DNA from: Saxidomus purpurata
Taxonomy: Eukaryota > Mollusca > Bivalvia > Venerida > Veneridae
Direction: 5' to 3'
Length of the DNA: 64,000 nt
NCBI GenBank assembly: GCA_022818135.1
Contig: JAFMSR010000019.1
Span: 5,701,773 to 5,765,772, forward strand
Shown here: in pieces, positions 52,501 to 63,189 of the stretch
Numbering within the stretch: position 1 is the first letter of the stretch
How the letters are laid out: every line of letters begins with the position of its first letter
Program-made: the position numbers and the translations under genes
Notes under the pieces: model-generated
Database searches by the model: none
What the model saw: only the letters and a program-made list of their open reading frames with translations
Told to the model about the DNA's origin: nothing

Positions 52501-55500
52501 TAAAGTCTTGCGGTATCCTCGGTAATATTTCAGAGAAAATCACCAGCGGAAACTTTCATTGTGGGTTAAAAGAGTGACAAGATTTTCTTCTCAGTGGGAC
52601 ACAGTTATGTAAGTCAAATTTTAAATATCAGTACAGTGTGTTACGTCTTCAATGTTTATCTTCTTTGTACACAGAGATAAAGGCCGAGCAGAACAATCTT
52701 GGAAATGGGAGAAAACTCGGACATCTTTAGACTATTTATCATTGTACGATTCCTTGAATCTGAAAAGAGTCTGAATATGATGAACTATTTATTTAGAGCA
52801 TTGAATACGAGAGCAAATGAACGGATATTAGGAGTCCTGGCTACGGATACAGGGGAAATTAATATAGCGTTCCCTTAAGATATGTAGTTTGTTTGTTTCA
52901 AGTGCTATTCGGCACGATATAATCGGCAGTACTTAAAAAGTTTAAGTACCTTTAACCGCTGTTTCCGAGGCAGTGTGGCATCAAGTAGCACTGTATGAGA
53001 TGAATGACAACCGCGCTGAGAAGCGGTATCCAGATATCCCAACTATCTGTCTTGGCAAAACACTGAATAAAAATCTACAAAATCACCACCCCTGAATGTC
53101 TGATACACATACATTTTTGGTAGTGAGAACCCCCCCAAAAAAAAAAAAACTGCTTTATTGCAGTGCTCTATATAGATCTACTAGCTTTCTACACTAAGTA
53201 AGTTACTACTTAGTAAGAACGAATACATTTTGAAACATTGCCTTGCTAGTTGACATCAAAGACTCAGAGTGACAGATTCAGAGGAAATAAAGTAACTAAA
53301 ACATAGTTAACACCATTATCAACATAATTGTGTTTGATTTTTCTGTATCAAATGCATAATTTGAAAAATATCTGTAAAAAACAATAAGATCGTCTTGTAT
53401 TATTTTATATGGCTTGGTAAACAAAATTATTTACAACAAGGGTATGTTGATAATGGTATAAACTATGTTTTAGTTTCTTTATTCCACTGAATCTGTCACA
53501 TTGAGTCTTTTTTGTCAACTAGCAAGACTATGTTTCAAAATGTATCCGTTCTTTATAATAATTCACTGATTTATAGTTCTCTTTACATGAATTATTAGTG
53601 TCAGTATACTACAATTTTATGACATCCCAACCAAAAGAAACAAAGTTTACATAAAAGGAAAAAATAAAATTGAAAAACAATCATGCACCCCACCCACTAA
53701 AGACAATAGTGCTCTACCTTAAACCATAACTCAAGCACGTGGACTTCAAAATGTAGTGATGTGTTATAAACAGTTTATGTGTAAGATTGAAAGAACTGTT
53801 CAACTATTTCTATGGTCGAGCATCTGGAGGAGACATTGAACTAGTAAAAAAGTGCCAGTTTGAATAATTTCATCATTTGACTTTGTCAGGAAACTTGCAC
53901 AAAAATTGGATATTTTTCATGTAAGTAACCCAAGAACTGAAATGACATGTTTTAACAATGTTTGCAACAAAACACACTAAAACAGGTTCTAAAAGCTTAT
54001 ATAACAGTAATTTGTTTGTGTATTATGTCAAAAGACCACCAGACTACATTTTAGTAATAACATCCTTTTTTTCACTGGTGACCATTTTGTTTTGGACAAG
54101 TTACCTTAAACATGTTTTTAGCTGAAACGCTCGGCACTTCAATATCATGCATGCAAAATGCAATCAACACCCAAGTACTGTCACAGGACAAGACACAACT
54201 GAAAAGCAATAAGAATAGTATACATATGATGGTAATTGAAACCAGTATACAATTGATAGACCAGATAATGGAGCCTTGGGGTATACCTTAGACTGTCTGA
54301 AATAAGATTGTTTTGAGACAATTGTTTATAAAGTCAAAGATGATCATTTAAAATTTATTCTAATCTGATCTTTTTAGTTTCTGTAGAATGTAATTGGAAT
54401 AATGCACAGACAGACTATTGATATCTTCTCAGTTGTCTGATCAATTTTATCAAACTGAAAACTATTCTATCTTTATTGTTTGGTTTCTCCATGAGAACAT
54501 GCTTAGGCATGCTGTATAACAAACAAAATTGTATGACACTAAGTGCAATAAATTCATTCTATATAGCTTTAGTTTCTGCATAACACTAGGCATACTCATA
54601 TTGCCAAAATGTGCTCTTTTATCAGACTGGTTTGCCATACAGCAAAATATTATAACAATTTATGTTTAGTTTCTCCATGAGAACATACTTAGTCAAGCTG
54701 TTTAAAATCATATTATCTATTATAAAGTTAACTAAAGCCATTCTTAAAAGCTTTAGTTATTGCAGAAAAAAGAACTCAGGCCTAATGCATATTGTCAAAA
54801 TAAGCATTTTTTCAGACTGGCTTGCCATACAATTTAGATTTCTTCACTATCATTTAGCTCTTTAAGGTTCGAATCAATATATATCTATATGAATAAATGT
54901 AGAATAATGTAGTCAGAAGACATCTACAGACTAATATTTTCAAAAGCTATTCGAACATTAGACACATTCTTTTGAAGGTATGAAAATTTGATATTGATAT
55001 TCTTCATCATTTATTAAACATATGAGAAGTTACATACCTTAAATGAGTCTATGTGTGTGTTAACCTCTGTGTTTCATCAACACATTCAACAATTTTTCTA
55101 TGACAGAATGTCATTCTTTATTTTTATCCGAAACTTAAACACAGGGACATAATTCTTACATCAATGCTTGCAACCTTTGTCAGGGTGGAATCGGTAGCTG
55201 CAGATATACTGACTGTACAACATATCAAAAGCATGTTAAATTATTAAAATTGATTGAGAATTCTTCAGTCATTTGTTAAATTGTTTGGTTCGTCTGATTC
55301 TGTTGATAATCCGGAAGTAAACATTGCAATTAAATTCTGGAACCTAGACCCAAACCGTACACTATTGTACTGTTTTACCATAGACCTCTGTCTATTCAAT
55401 GGGTCTCTGTAGCATGTGATACATTTTATTTTGTTTTACTAAATAAGCATTATTATCATAAATCTACAATTTCTACTTATAGAAGAACCATAATTAAATA

Positions 55501-58500
55501 TGAAAGACATTAAGTCGTGGTGATTGCCCTCGCACTAATTCTCCGAACGTTTACTCTGTAGCCACAAGGACTTGACTTACAATAAAAACATTCCGTTGTC
55601 AGTAAAATAGTTCTGTATTATGGAATTTATATGAGAAATACATTTCAAAATTCTTACATCGTAATTTCATTGAGAAGGTTAATTTGAATTCTGATTCATA
55701 CGCGGGAATGGTTCACATTACTGCAAGCATAATACAGGCCAGCACCCAAAAAGGCTTACGCTGAACTTTAAGATATATACTGACGGACTTTAAAAACGCA
55801 ACACTTATTTCTTCAAATATTTTCCTACATTAAGACAGCACTAAAAAACCGCCGCGGTTATGTAACATTTTAACCAATAATTCGTCATTGCCAACGGAAT
55901 TTCGTGCAATCGGTTCACATGGTTTCCGGCACGGCGTGCACGTGCAACAGATAAAAGAATGTTACATAACGCCAGCCAAGGTCTCTGGGTGTGTTTAAAT
56001 TTTCATTTTAGACAGCGATATAGACACACTTACTTTTACCATAGGAATTGTTTTTTTCCATTAATTATTTAATAATGCCAAAACTTAGACAAGATTTGTG
56101 TAACCAAATCGTTGGTTTATTGCAAGTAGGCATCAGTCAAAGGGAGTGTGCGAGGCGTTTTCATGTACACCAATCGACAAGTTATCGCCTTCATCAGCGT
56201 TTCTTGGGTACGGGTAATGTTGCTGATCGTCCGAGACCCGGTCAACCTCGTGTTAACTACCCGACGTACGTCAGCGTCATCTCAAAAATCGTTTCACAAC
56301 AGCAGTTTCCACGGCGAATTTGATACCAGGACGCCGCCGTCGGAATATACGTGCAAGGACAGTGATAAGACGACTGAGAGATTATGGAATCCACAGCAGA
56401 CGACCGTACAGGGGACAGATCTTAACTCAACGTCACCGGCAGAATCGAGTGCGCTGGGCCCGTGATATGATCAATAATCGACACCTGAACTGGAATCAAG
56501 TTGTATTTTCCGACGAATCACGATTTTTCTTAAGTTTTGCAGATGGCAGAGTTCGTCTGTACAGTCGTCAACATGAACATTACCACGAGCGTGATAGGTT
56601 TGGGTGAGGCAGTATAATGGTTTAGGGTGCCATTAATCATGATTTTCGTTCAGAAATTGTTCTGATTCAAGGTAATTTGACCGTACAACGTTACATTAAT
56701 GAAGTGCTTGCGCCTGTGCTCGTTCCACTGCTTCAACGTCACGGCAACAACCGTCAGCTGACGTTCAAACAGGACAATGCACGCACTCACATGCCAGTCT
56801 CTCCCGGAATTACTTGTTGAACCAGAGAATTGACGTTCTCGAGTGTCCTGCGGTGTTTCCCGATATGAACTGCATCGAGCACATGTGGGATGAGCTTGGA
56901 CGGAGACTTCGACGACGTCCACAGCAACCACAGAACGTCCGCGAGCTTTGGTTAGCACTGGAACAGGAATGGCAGAATATCCCTATGCCAACCATCCAAC
57001 GCTTAATGAGATCGATGCGACGGCGTCTACAGGCTGTAATCGCGAATAATGGGGGCAACAACCGCTACTGTGTTCTGAAACGTTCAATCCTGACACTGCC
57101 TTTATTTGACTAGCTCTACCACCGTCCAAGAAAATCGATTTTGTTCTGAATACCAATAAAATGTTAAGAGATACTTGAAATTTGTTCTGATATATTATAA
57201 TGATCAAATCTCATACTACGGTGTATATATTAAGGAGTATATATCAGTGATGCGTTTCTAAAGTCCGTCAGTATATATCTTGTTTGTTTTACGATCTCAG
57301 GATGGCCTGATACAGGGGAAATTAATATAGCGTTTCCTAAAAATATGTAGTTTAAAAAAGGGAAAAAACAATGGATCACAATCTGAGAAAGAATTCATGT
57401 TTACTATTATATGGTTAAGGTATTGAATGGACATGAAAGTACTTTCTATGTAAAATAACATTACTGGGGGGAGGGGGAGATGTCTGACCGGCGAAATTCA
57501 CCGCTATAAGTACATGCTCTATATATAGCTCAGTATTTTTTCAGTAATATTTCATTAAAACAAGAAAGGCTTTTAGACGAAGCTTTTCGTTTTAGAAGCG
57601 ACACAAATATGACAGAGCACGTAAACACTATTTATATTTAACAGAACATATTTATGAGTATTTAAAGTACTGGGACTTTTATTTTAGAATTTATGATTAT
57701 AATTATGATTTCGAGCGTGGGAATATTATTGGACCATTATCTTACATTACATGGATAGAAACACGAGGACAGTTGCACTCTCATCTTTAAAGTACTGTAA
57801 CTTTTGGGTAAATGTTGCTAACAGATTATTTCTATAACCCTGCCGTCGGGCCCCGTGGGTCATTATTGGACCTCCTACCTTTTATTGGTTTGGAAGATGC
57901 TTAGGGTAGGAAAAGTTATTTAAACTTTTCAATTGAAACATGTTTAAATCACGTCGGCTGAAGGTGAACGTCCCGCATGTTGGTCAAAGTTAATCAGACT
58001 ATATCTCGTAAACAATTCAAAAGATTTTCAAATGTTCATTGCAGTGTGCATATCCATTGCTCCAACATACCAGGTCAAAGTCACGCGGACGAGTCAAAAG
58101 TTACCTTATCTCCTCACAATTTTCGTTATACTATGGTCAAATGTTCATCTCATCGAGTTAACTTGTAAACCCATGTTCATCTAGAATCACACCAGAGATC
58201 AAAGGTTATGAGACCATATTTTCAAATCCCTGGAAGATTTCATGAAATTGTTACAATCGTATCGGCTCGTACCGTATAAGGACATGCCCTATAACTGATG
58301 CCAAACTAAAATAACCTCCAAAACATAAATAATAGAATCATTGGAAGTATTATAACTTAACCTAAAAGTTTCAGCTATGTACTTCAGTCATTATCGATAA
58401 AATCAGCGGTTTAAAATATACTGCAGTACCGTAAATCATTCAATAATCTATGTAGAATTGTTGTAAAGAAACGGGTGGATGCGATTTATTACAGAAGGCC

Positions 58501-60885
58501 TCTCTGTTGATGAATTATGGTAAATGAGGTATTTATTTATCATTTTACGTTCATTGAACACATAATCTGTGTTTCGAGAATATTATTGGCTAGATGTAGG
58601 GTATGTCCCTTTAATGTCAGTCAGGATCACGTTATGCGATATGATTGTGTGTATTTCGTGTGTGTGTGCGTGTGTATGTGTGTGTGTGTCTGTGTGTGTG
58701 TGTGTGTTGGTGGTGTGCGCTTCTGGGTGCTGTGGAGTTCGTTTTTGGGGAGGCTGGGTTTTTGGTACGTGGCGTTCCCTGTTTGATATTATTTTTGTTT
58801 TTATCTCTTAAACCAAGAGAATGAATACATTTGTATATAATGAAATGTTGGTCAAATGATCATTTAAACGAAACAACGTGCAGAAACTATGTCCAAATGA
58901 CAACGGTGCAAGGAAGAGATTACACAAAGGACTCAAGTTTTATACGACTATATTTGTATAACTCTGCTTAGATTTAATAACAATTTCTGCCTTTTCCATA
59001 CTGTGATTCATTTGTTATTTTTAAAATGTATATGAAATTATTTCGGATATGAAGACTCAGACACTTTCTGTACTTTTTCATTTGTCAACACAGCATTGTT
59101 ACAATATGTCTTCATACACACAATGTATTTTCTTTAGATATGCTGCAGACAGAGTGATTGGCTGCCCAGATGTTTATCCTAGATATGGTGACATTGAAGG
59201 AGCATGGAAGACGAAATATGAACACAGAAGCTATATAGTGGTAGTCCTTACATCTAGCCTATCAAACATACTAATACACCATACATAAAGCAATATACAT
59301 ATAATGTTATGCCTTCAACATATATCAAATTTTCGCCAAAACATTTAGCATAACAATCTGGAGATAATTTTCAGTGCGATCATTACATGTAGCACAAATT
59401 GCCTGTATGCCAATACATCCAATAGTTACATCAAGTATGAAGTTCTTCTTTTTTCATTACACATCGCAGTCAGTAAATGTTTGCAGAGTACTTACATGTG
59501 CACTATACATGTAGCATGAAATTCATCCAAGCAATGAAATATGTTTCCTATGGCAAGTTATTTACATCTAATAGTTACATCAAGTATGAGGCTCTTCTTT
59601 TTTCGTTACACATCACAGTCAGTAAATGTTTGCAGAGTACTTACATATGCACTATACATCCAAGCAATGAAATACGTTTTCTATGGCAAAGTTATTTACA
59701 TCTAAAAGTAACATCAAGTATGAGGTTCTTCATTTTTCATTACACATCACAGTCTCTTTTGAGAAATTAAATAATGTACACTAATACAATATAATTGATT
59801 AATGATTGTGTTAGTGAAATGCTTTAATATGCACCATACATGTTGCATGAAATATATCCAACCAATGAAGTACGTTTTATAAGTCAAAGTATTTTGATTC
59901 ATTGACAAATTAAAATTAGTTCACATATTATGTGCAGGCGTTTTTGAGATTGAATATTGTGCTAAAACAAAAAAAATAACTATTGATTATTTAGGTGGAG
60001 TTTGATGTGAAAGTGAATGTCACAAGCGTTGATATCTACGAGACATGGTATGCTGGTGGGGTGTCGGCCATATCGGGTCTGCGTGACGATGGTGTCTGGC
60101 AGACATTGTGGAGCAGAGACAGCACGGAACTTATAGAACGCTCTAGAATTTTCTCACCACCACTTGATGTGATGGTATTATATTATGTTGGAGTTATAAC
60201 GAAACACTATTAATAAACGTTAAAACATAAAATTACTGATTACAACATTATTGATGACGATTATCATAATGATAGTTAAGATAAGAAGTTGAAAAATGAA
60301 CTTTACATAAACATGATATATAAAAGTAAACTGTAACTGACTTTTAGTATTTTAAGTAATACTATAATATACTAGCTTTCCATAAACTCCTAATATCTTA
60401 GGATTCGTCGGCTCCAGTAAGCTGGATTTGCCTCTGTTACTGCATGTAGCAAAATATGTACATGTATAGATCCATTTCAATTATAAATATAGCATCTTAC
60501 TCATTGAATTAATTTCTAAAATGAGATAATTAATATTCTAAATCATAACTCATGTCATATTTTCATAATGCGATAAATTAATGTTACTTATAATGAATGA
60601 TGTATCTTGCTCATGGAATGAAATGTTAAATTGTATTACTCATAATTAGATATCTGACTCATAGAATTTTATTTTATAAATCATACAATTTGCTTGTAGA
60701 ATGTAATGGTTTACGTCATGAATCATAAGATCAGTCCATAGAATGTAAAAATCCAAATCATAAATGTTACTCGCAGAATGTAAAATTTATTTCAGGACTT
60801 CACAAGCTCGACAAAGTATATTAGGATTGAAGTAAATAGCTGGTATCGGGCGATTGATGCAATTCGGTTACATGGATGCGGGTAA
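40310..60885 (+). CDS. type II membrane receptor: 2 CCP, 3 EGF, FBXL4-like discoidin domain
   Basis: Predicted host gene of at least seven coding exons: 40310-40565, 41279-41641, 48590-48700, 49318-49428, 50044-50154, 52244-52283, 59138-59240, 59995-60174 and 60796-60885 (nine blocks if each EGF exon is counted). Intron phases match at every junction (1,1,1,1,1,2,0,0), which strongly supports one transcript. Protein: 57-residue cytoplasmic head, one membrane span without signal peptide, then extracellular CCP1-CCP2-EGF1-EGF2-EGF3-short linker-discoidin-like domain, about 430 residues. Such modules bind glycans, complement-like proteins or other cells; the ligand is unknown. Introns are full of transposons, but all sites are intact. 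Confidence 0.7.
40780..40942. repeat. four 41-bp tandem units in intron 1
   Basis: Copies of GTGTTGAAAGTATTAAAACT plus ACAAGCAGAACTATAAATCGA, with very few differences. Confidence 0.9.
41279..41641 (+). CDS. receptor exon 2: two CCP/sushi domains
   Basis: Acceptor TTTCAG ends at 41278 and donor GTAAGC starts at 41642; 363 bp, phase 1-1. Two CCP modules each with four Cys and the late Trp: GRC...IEC...[11 protein letters not shown] and VSC...FKC...[14 protein letters not shown] modules are typical of complement regulators and adhesion receptors. Confidence 0.85.
41642..46500. other. intron 2, first part
   Basis: No exon seen. Contains a GAATGAAC/GACT array (42458-42525) and a SINE-like stretch 42540-42812 with a B-box-like GGTTCGAGCCC (42581) and an (AAC) tail. 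It also holds an AT-rich middle and, at about 45530-45690, ATCGTGCG-rich sequence ending TTCCGTGTGCAAAGC, related to the right end of the 19522-20709 element. A small hairpin (GCCTGTCGT...ACGACAGGC) lies at 45909-45943. Confidence 0.45.
46505..46960. repeat. tandem duplication, unit about 225 bp
   Basis: 46517-46728 and 46733-46940 share TTTAACACCCATGATGTTGC, ATTCTTGAAAAACTGC and AAAGGGTTTATCCCAAGCAT, in order. Non-coding, in intron 2. Confidence 0.85.
48240..48380. repeat. near-perfect hairpin, arms about 64 bp
   Basis: ATATTAGGTTACCGTCTTAG...GTTTATACGGC pairs with GCCGTATAAAC...CTAAGACAGTAACCTAATAT, about 13 nt loop (TCGGCAGAGCCTC). Only a few mismatches. Foldback or MITE core in intron 2. 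Confidence 0.85.
48443..48513 (-). mobile_element. retroelement 3' tail copy in intron 2
   Basis: Tail of the 33.8-kb element, truncated before the TG array, about 77 bp ahead of the first EGF exon. Confidence 0.75.
48590..48700 (+). CDS. receptor exon 3: EGF domain 1
   Basis: Acceptor TTTTTTCTAG, donor GTAATA; 111 bp, phase 1-1. With the preceding G it reads [15 protein letters not shown]... and ends GQNCDT. Six Cys and the D-x-D-E start fit a calcium-binding EGF module. A retroelement tail copy ends only about 77 bp upstream of the acceptor. Confidence 0.85.
49318..49428 (+). CDS. receptor exon 4: EGF domain 2
   Basis: Near-identical to exon 3, starting [15 protein letters not shown]; 111 bp, phase 1-1; acceptor TTTTCTAG, donor GTAATA. 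Product of a recent exon-plus-intron duplication. Confidence 0.85.
50044..50154 (+). CDS. receptor exon 5: EGF domain 3
   Basis: [15 protein letters not shown], then [10 protein letters not shown]; 111 bp, phase 1-1; acceptor TTTTATAG, donor GTAATA. More diverged than exons 3 and 4 from each other. Confidence 0.85.
50155..51454. other. intron sequence, nothing recognised
   Basis: No exon or repeat seen. Confidence 0.5.
51455..51905. repeat. 22-bp minisatellite, about 20 units
   Basis: Unit ATACGTCACATTATGTTTAT TC with point variation. Three repeats make 66 bp, so all + frames stay partly open and give spurious [15 protein letters not shown] ORFs. Confidence 0.9.
52244..52283 (+). CDS. receptor exon 6: short Cys-containing linker
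   Basis: 40 bp between acceptor ATTTCAG and donor GTTAGT, reading [13 protein letters not shown]. It converts phase 1 to phase 2, exactly what the following exon needs, which is the main reason to accept such a small exon. Confidence 0.55.
52284..53204. other. intron sequence
   Basis: GATACAGGGGAAATTAATAT AGCGTT (52848) recurs at 57310, a short duplicated or repeat-derived segment. A 9-bp palindrome arm pair GTACTTAAA/TTTAAGTAC is near 52930. No exon. Confidence 0.45.
53205..53562. repeat. long inverted repeat, arms about 110 bp
   Basis: The left arm (about 53212-53322) includes GAATACATTTTGAAACATTG, TTGCTAGTTGAC and AGTAACTAAAACATAGTT. The right arm (about 53447-53557) is its reverse complement with scattered mismatches. 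Spacer about 125 bp. Likely a foldback element; would form a long RNA hairpin in the pre-mRNA. Confidence 0.85.
54477..54840. repeat. diverged tandem duplication, unit about 187 bp
   Basis: TTTCTCCATGAGAACAT..., GCTTTAGTT and CAGACTGG[C/T]TTGCCATAC recur in order in both halves. Non-coding; the 67-residue ORF at 54662-54865 is within it. Confidence 0.75.
54841..55779. other. intron sequence, nothing recognised
   Basis: No exon or repeat seen. Confidence 0.5.
55780..57271 (+). mobile_element. Tc1-like DNA transposon, about 1.49 kb
   Basis: TIRs CTGACGGACTTTAAAAACGC (55780) and its reverse complement with few mismatches (to 57271), flanked by TA on both sides. Encodes the broken transposase below. 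With the element removed the target reads AAGATATATATCTT, a palindrome, as favoured by Tc1-like elements. Confidence 0.9.
56075..57113 (+). pseudogene. Tc1-like transposase, frameshifted
   Basis: [20 protein letters not shown] opens a helix-turn-helix DNA-binding domain ([20 protein letters not shown]). Catalytic motifs follow: VFSDESRF near 56507 (Asp 1), [11 protein letters not shown] near 56765 (Asp 2) and [14 protein letters not shown] near 56860 (Glu), DD34E spacing. Frameshifts near 56320 and 56810 and in-frame stops near 56605 break the frame, so this copy is dead. Inserted in the same strand as the host receptor gene, inside its sixth intron. Confidence 0.9.
57272..58275. other. intron sequence, nothing recognised
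   Basis: Includes a copy of the GATACAGGGGAAATTAATAT segment at 57310. No exon. Confidence 0.5.
58276..58613. mobile_element. MITE copy A, TIR TTAAAGGGACAT type
   Basis: Start ATAAGGACATGCCCTATAAC and reverse-complemented end TTAAAGGGACATACCCTACA form short TIRs. The body aligns with copy B at 61004-61329 (TCATTATCGATAAAAT, TTTATTACAGAA, TTTATTTATCATTTTACG). Confidence 0.75.
58636..58803 (+). mobile_element. retroelement 3' tail copy with TG array
   Basis: The only copy of the tail family on the + strand: TG-rich stretch, then GGTGTGCGCTTCTGGGTGCT and the terminal GATATTATTTTTGTTTTTAT. Lies about 23 bp after MITE copy A. Confidence 0.8.
59138..59240 (+). CDS. receptor exon 7: start of discoidin-like domain
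   Basis: Acceptor TTTCTTTAG, donor GTAGTC; phase 2-0. Reads [18 protein letters not shown] then [15 protein letters not shown]. The Y-G-D and W-K pattern resembles the N-terminal part of the discoidin-like domain in FBXL4. Confidence 0.65.
59400..59900. repeat. tandem repeat in intron, unit about 140 bp
   Basis: TAGTTACATCAAGTATGA begins units near 59427, 59570 and 59707; CATCACAGTCAGTAAATGTT and TGCACTATACAT recur too. A decayed extra copy follows at 59822. Confidence 0.8.
59995..60174 (+). CDS. receptor exon 8: core of discoidin-like domain
   Basis: Acceptor TATTTAG, donor GTATTA; 180 bp, phase 0-0. [19 protein letters not shown], then WQTLWSRDS and [10 protein letters not shown]. The IYETW/Y-x-GGV and RIFSPP elements are close to the corresponding strand-loop signatures of FBXL4-type domains (family knowledge). 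Confidence 0.7.
60480..60790. repeat. degenerate AT-rich short repeats
   Basis: CTCATAGAATGTAA and AATCATAA-like text recurs irregularly through the last intron. Weak periodicity. Confidence 0.4.
60796..60885 (+). CDS. receptor exon 9: end of discoidin-like domain and stop
   Basis: Acceptor TTATTTCAG; reads [23 protein letters not shown] then TAA at 60883-60885. The RIE-N...AIDAIRLHG end matches the close of the domain. A donor-like GGTAAAC overlaps the stop, so a further exon downstream cannot be ruled out. Confidence 0.6.
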   Translation, partial: DFTSSTKYIRIEVNSWYRAIDAIRLHGCG

Positions 60886-61003
60886 ACATATTTCCCTCAC
60901 AGTTGCATACTGTTTCAAAGACATTCAAGACTTTTATATTGATGTGCGAATGAACTTTAGATCCAATGTATTGTATAGTCTGTATTCAAGGCGATAGCTG
61001 TAC

Positions 61004-61329
61004 TTTAAAGAGACACTCCCTATAACTGATGTCTTAAAGAATAAACAATAAAATATTTGCAAGTATTATTACTAAACGTCATTATCGATAAAATAGCGTT
61101 TTAAAATGTGTTGCAGCGCCGTAAAACATTCAATAATATAAGTAAAGTTGTTGTTGTACATATAATGGGTGGATAGCGCTTTATTACAGAATGTCTCTTT
61201 GTTGATTATTTGATTATTCGATAGATGTTGTATTTCTAAATTGTATTTATTTATCATTTTACGATCATTTAAAACATTATCTATGGTTTGATAATATATT
61301 CTTCTAGATATAGGGTGTGGCCCATTTAA
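61004..61329. mobile_element. MITE copy B
   Basis: TTTAAAGAGACACTCCCTAT start; the end GATATAGGGTGTGGCCCATT TAA is its imperfect inverted repeat. Same family and orientation as copy A. Confidence 0.75.
61040..61052 (+). terminator. candidate poly(A) signals of receptor gene
   Basis: AATAAACAATAAA, two overlapping-range AATAAA hexamers about 155 bp after the stop codon, provided by MITE copy B. Another AATAAA is near 62090. Confidence 0.4.
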
Positions 61330-63189
61330 GTCTACTTAACAGTGAAGGGTTTTCAATTTACAAACTTTAATTTGTGTTATTTTCGGGAGACGAACGTTTC
61401 GCGATTTGCAAGCGGACACTTTTTCGCGAATTTCATATAATTCACGAAAGGAGAATCATCTAATAGTAAATATATGAGAAATTAATCTTTCGCGAGATTT
61501 TTAAGCAATCGAAGCTTGAAATCCGCAGAAGTAGGAAATAATTAAATTATCGCGAATATTACCCAATCTATAGCAAACAAAACTGAATACTTGCAACTTT
61601 GCAAATTTGTGAACTGCATTTTATGTCGTCGTTAAATAAGTTTTTTCTTGAACAACATAATTTCAGTATGCCATTCTCGTCATGTTATTATATCAATTTT
61701 GTTTGTTTTGTGTTACATTATGAAACGTATATTATGATATAAAAATCTTCCTGTCACTGTGAAACATTTGTCATGAAATATTATAAGAAAAAGAGAAACT
61801 CTAAATGACATAAATTATACAGAAAATATCTAGTAGAGTAGTATTGATAATGACTCTCCACGGGTAAATGATTCAGTCCATTTAAGATTACCCTGTTGAA
61901 ATGTTTTATACTTTGTATCACAAAATTATGATTATTATGTAAAACTAGCTATATATCATTTCTTTTTCCACATGTGTAAAATTATGAATTATATCATTAC
62001 ATTATTCATGTTTGAACGAGCCTAATGTATGTAACTTTTCTTTGTTTATTACCTCTTTTTGTCATGTATACTTGCTTGATATGTGTTAAATAAAGGTTTT
62101 TGACTTTGGTAATTATAAAGAATAAAACAGGTAAAAAAAATGAAAACACTTTGAAATAATTATTTTATATATCACATCAAGTAATGTTAAACAAGCTGTC
62201 ACCCAATCAAAGTATTGCCTGGTGAACTTCCTGTAAACAAAGTCAAGATTTGGTTCCCATATGACGAAGCATGTCTGTAACAAAAGAAAAATGAAAGTTG
62301 AAGTTCCCTGAGTTACTATTGACTAGTAGGCTGCAACTAATATTTCAACACATCTAGTTCACGAGTATAAGGCAATTACAAAGCTTTTGGGCTTCTAAGC
62401 TCTCACCCCGCTGACGGCAAGTTATTGTTGTTCTTACGACCTAGGACCCCGTTGTTCGAAACTTTAACCGGTTGTTAAAATAACAGTTGTTTAACTTTGA
62501 GGGTCATATTTCTGCAGTTGTAAATACTTACTGTAACAAATACATGCATTCAAGAGAATAAGGACTAAAAACTATTCAAAACAAAATAAAAATATTATAC
62601 TAGTGTTCTCTACTTAGAATCAATTTTTAGCTTAAGAGCCTGTTAAAGTTTCGAACAACCGGGTCCTGGATAGATGATGATAACCCTGCACATCCGCGCA
62701 GTCTGATAATAATCTACAGTGGTAGTTATTTAGTAAATGTAATTTCAGTGAGCACCCCTATGTATAAAGGATGGAAAGGTTCATTGTAGTAATTTAAAAG
62801 GAAAGGGTTAATATATATAAATGCGTTTTCTCAATGTTGTAATGACGAGTGTTTGTCGGGATTGAAGGTATTTTTGTGTATATATTGTTGTTTGAAATTC
62901 TTTTTTCTTTGCCTCTGATTATACTTTTGTTTCTTTTCTAAAATGCCGCATTGTAAATAAGTGTATGTTTTGAGCATAGCTTTATGTATAAACCTTCTTT
63001 AAATAAAGATATTATTACATAGTGTTAGCTTTGTTTTGTGTGAATGACTATTATGACTAAATGGTAACATTATAATAGCTTACTGCAATAAACAATCATA
63101 CTTCGTTAGGACTTTGTTGTACTTAACCAGCATTAAGAAAAGCAAGCAGCGAAGTCCCAGTTTTCGTAACAAGATCTGGACAGGTAAAA
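61330..63189. other. non-coding, nothing recognised
   Basis: TTTCGCGA-type words recur at 61390-61560. No gene. Confidence 0.5.

Noticed and set aside
56650..57207. minus-strand ORFs in the Tc1 element
   Set aside because: Antisense to the transposase, no domain.
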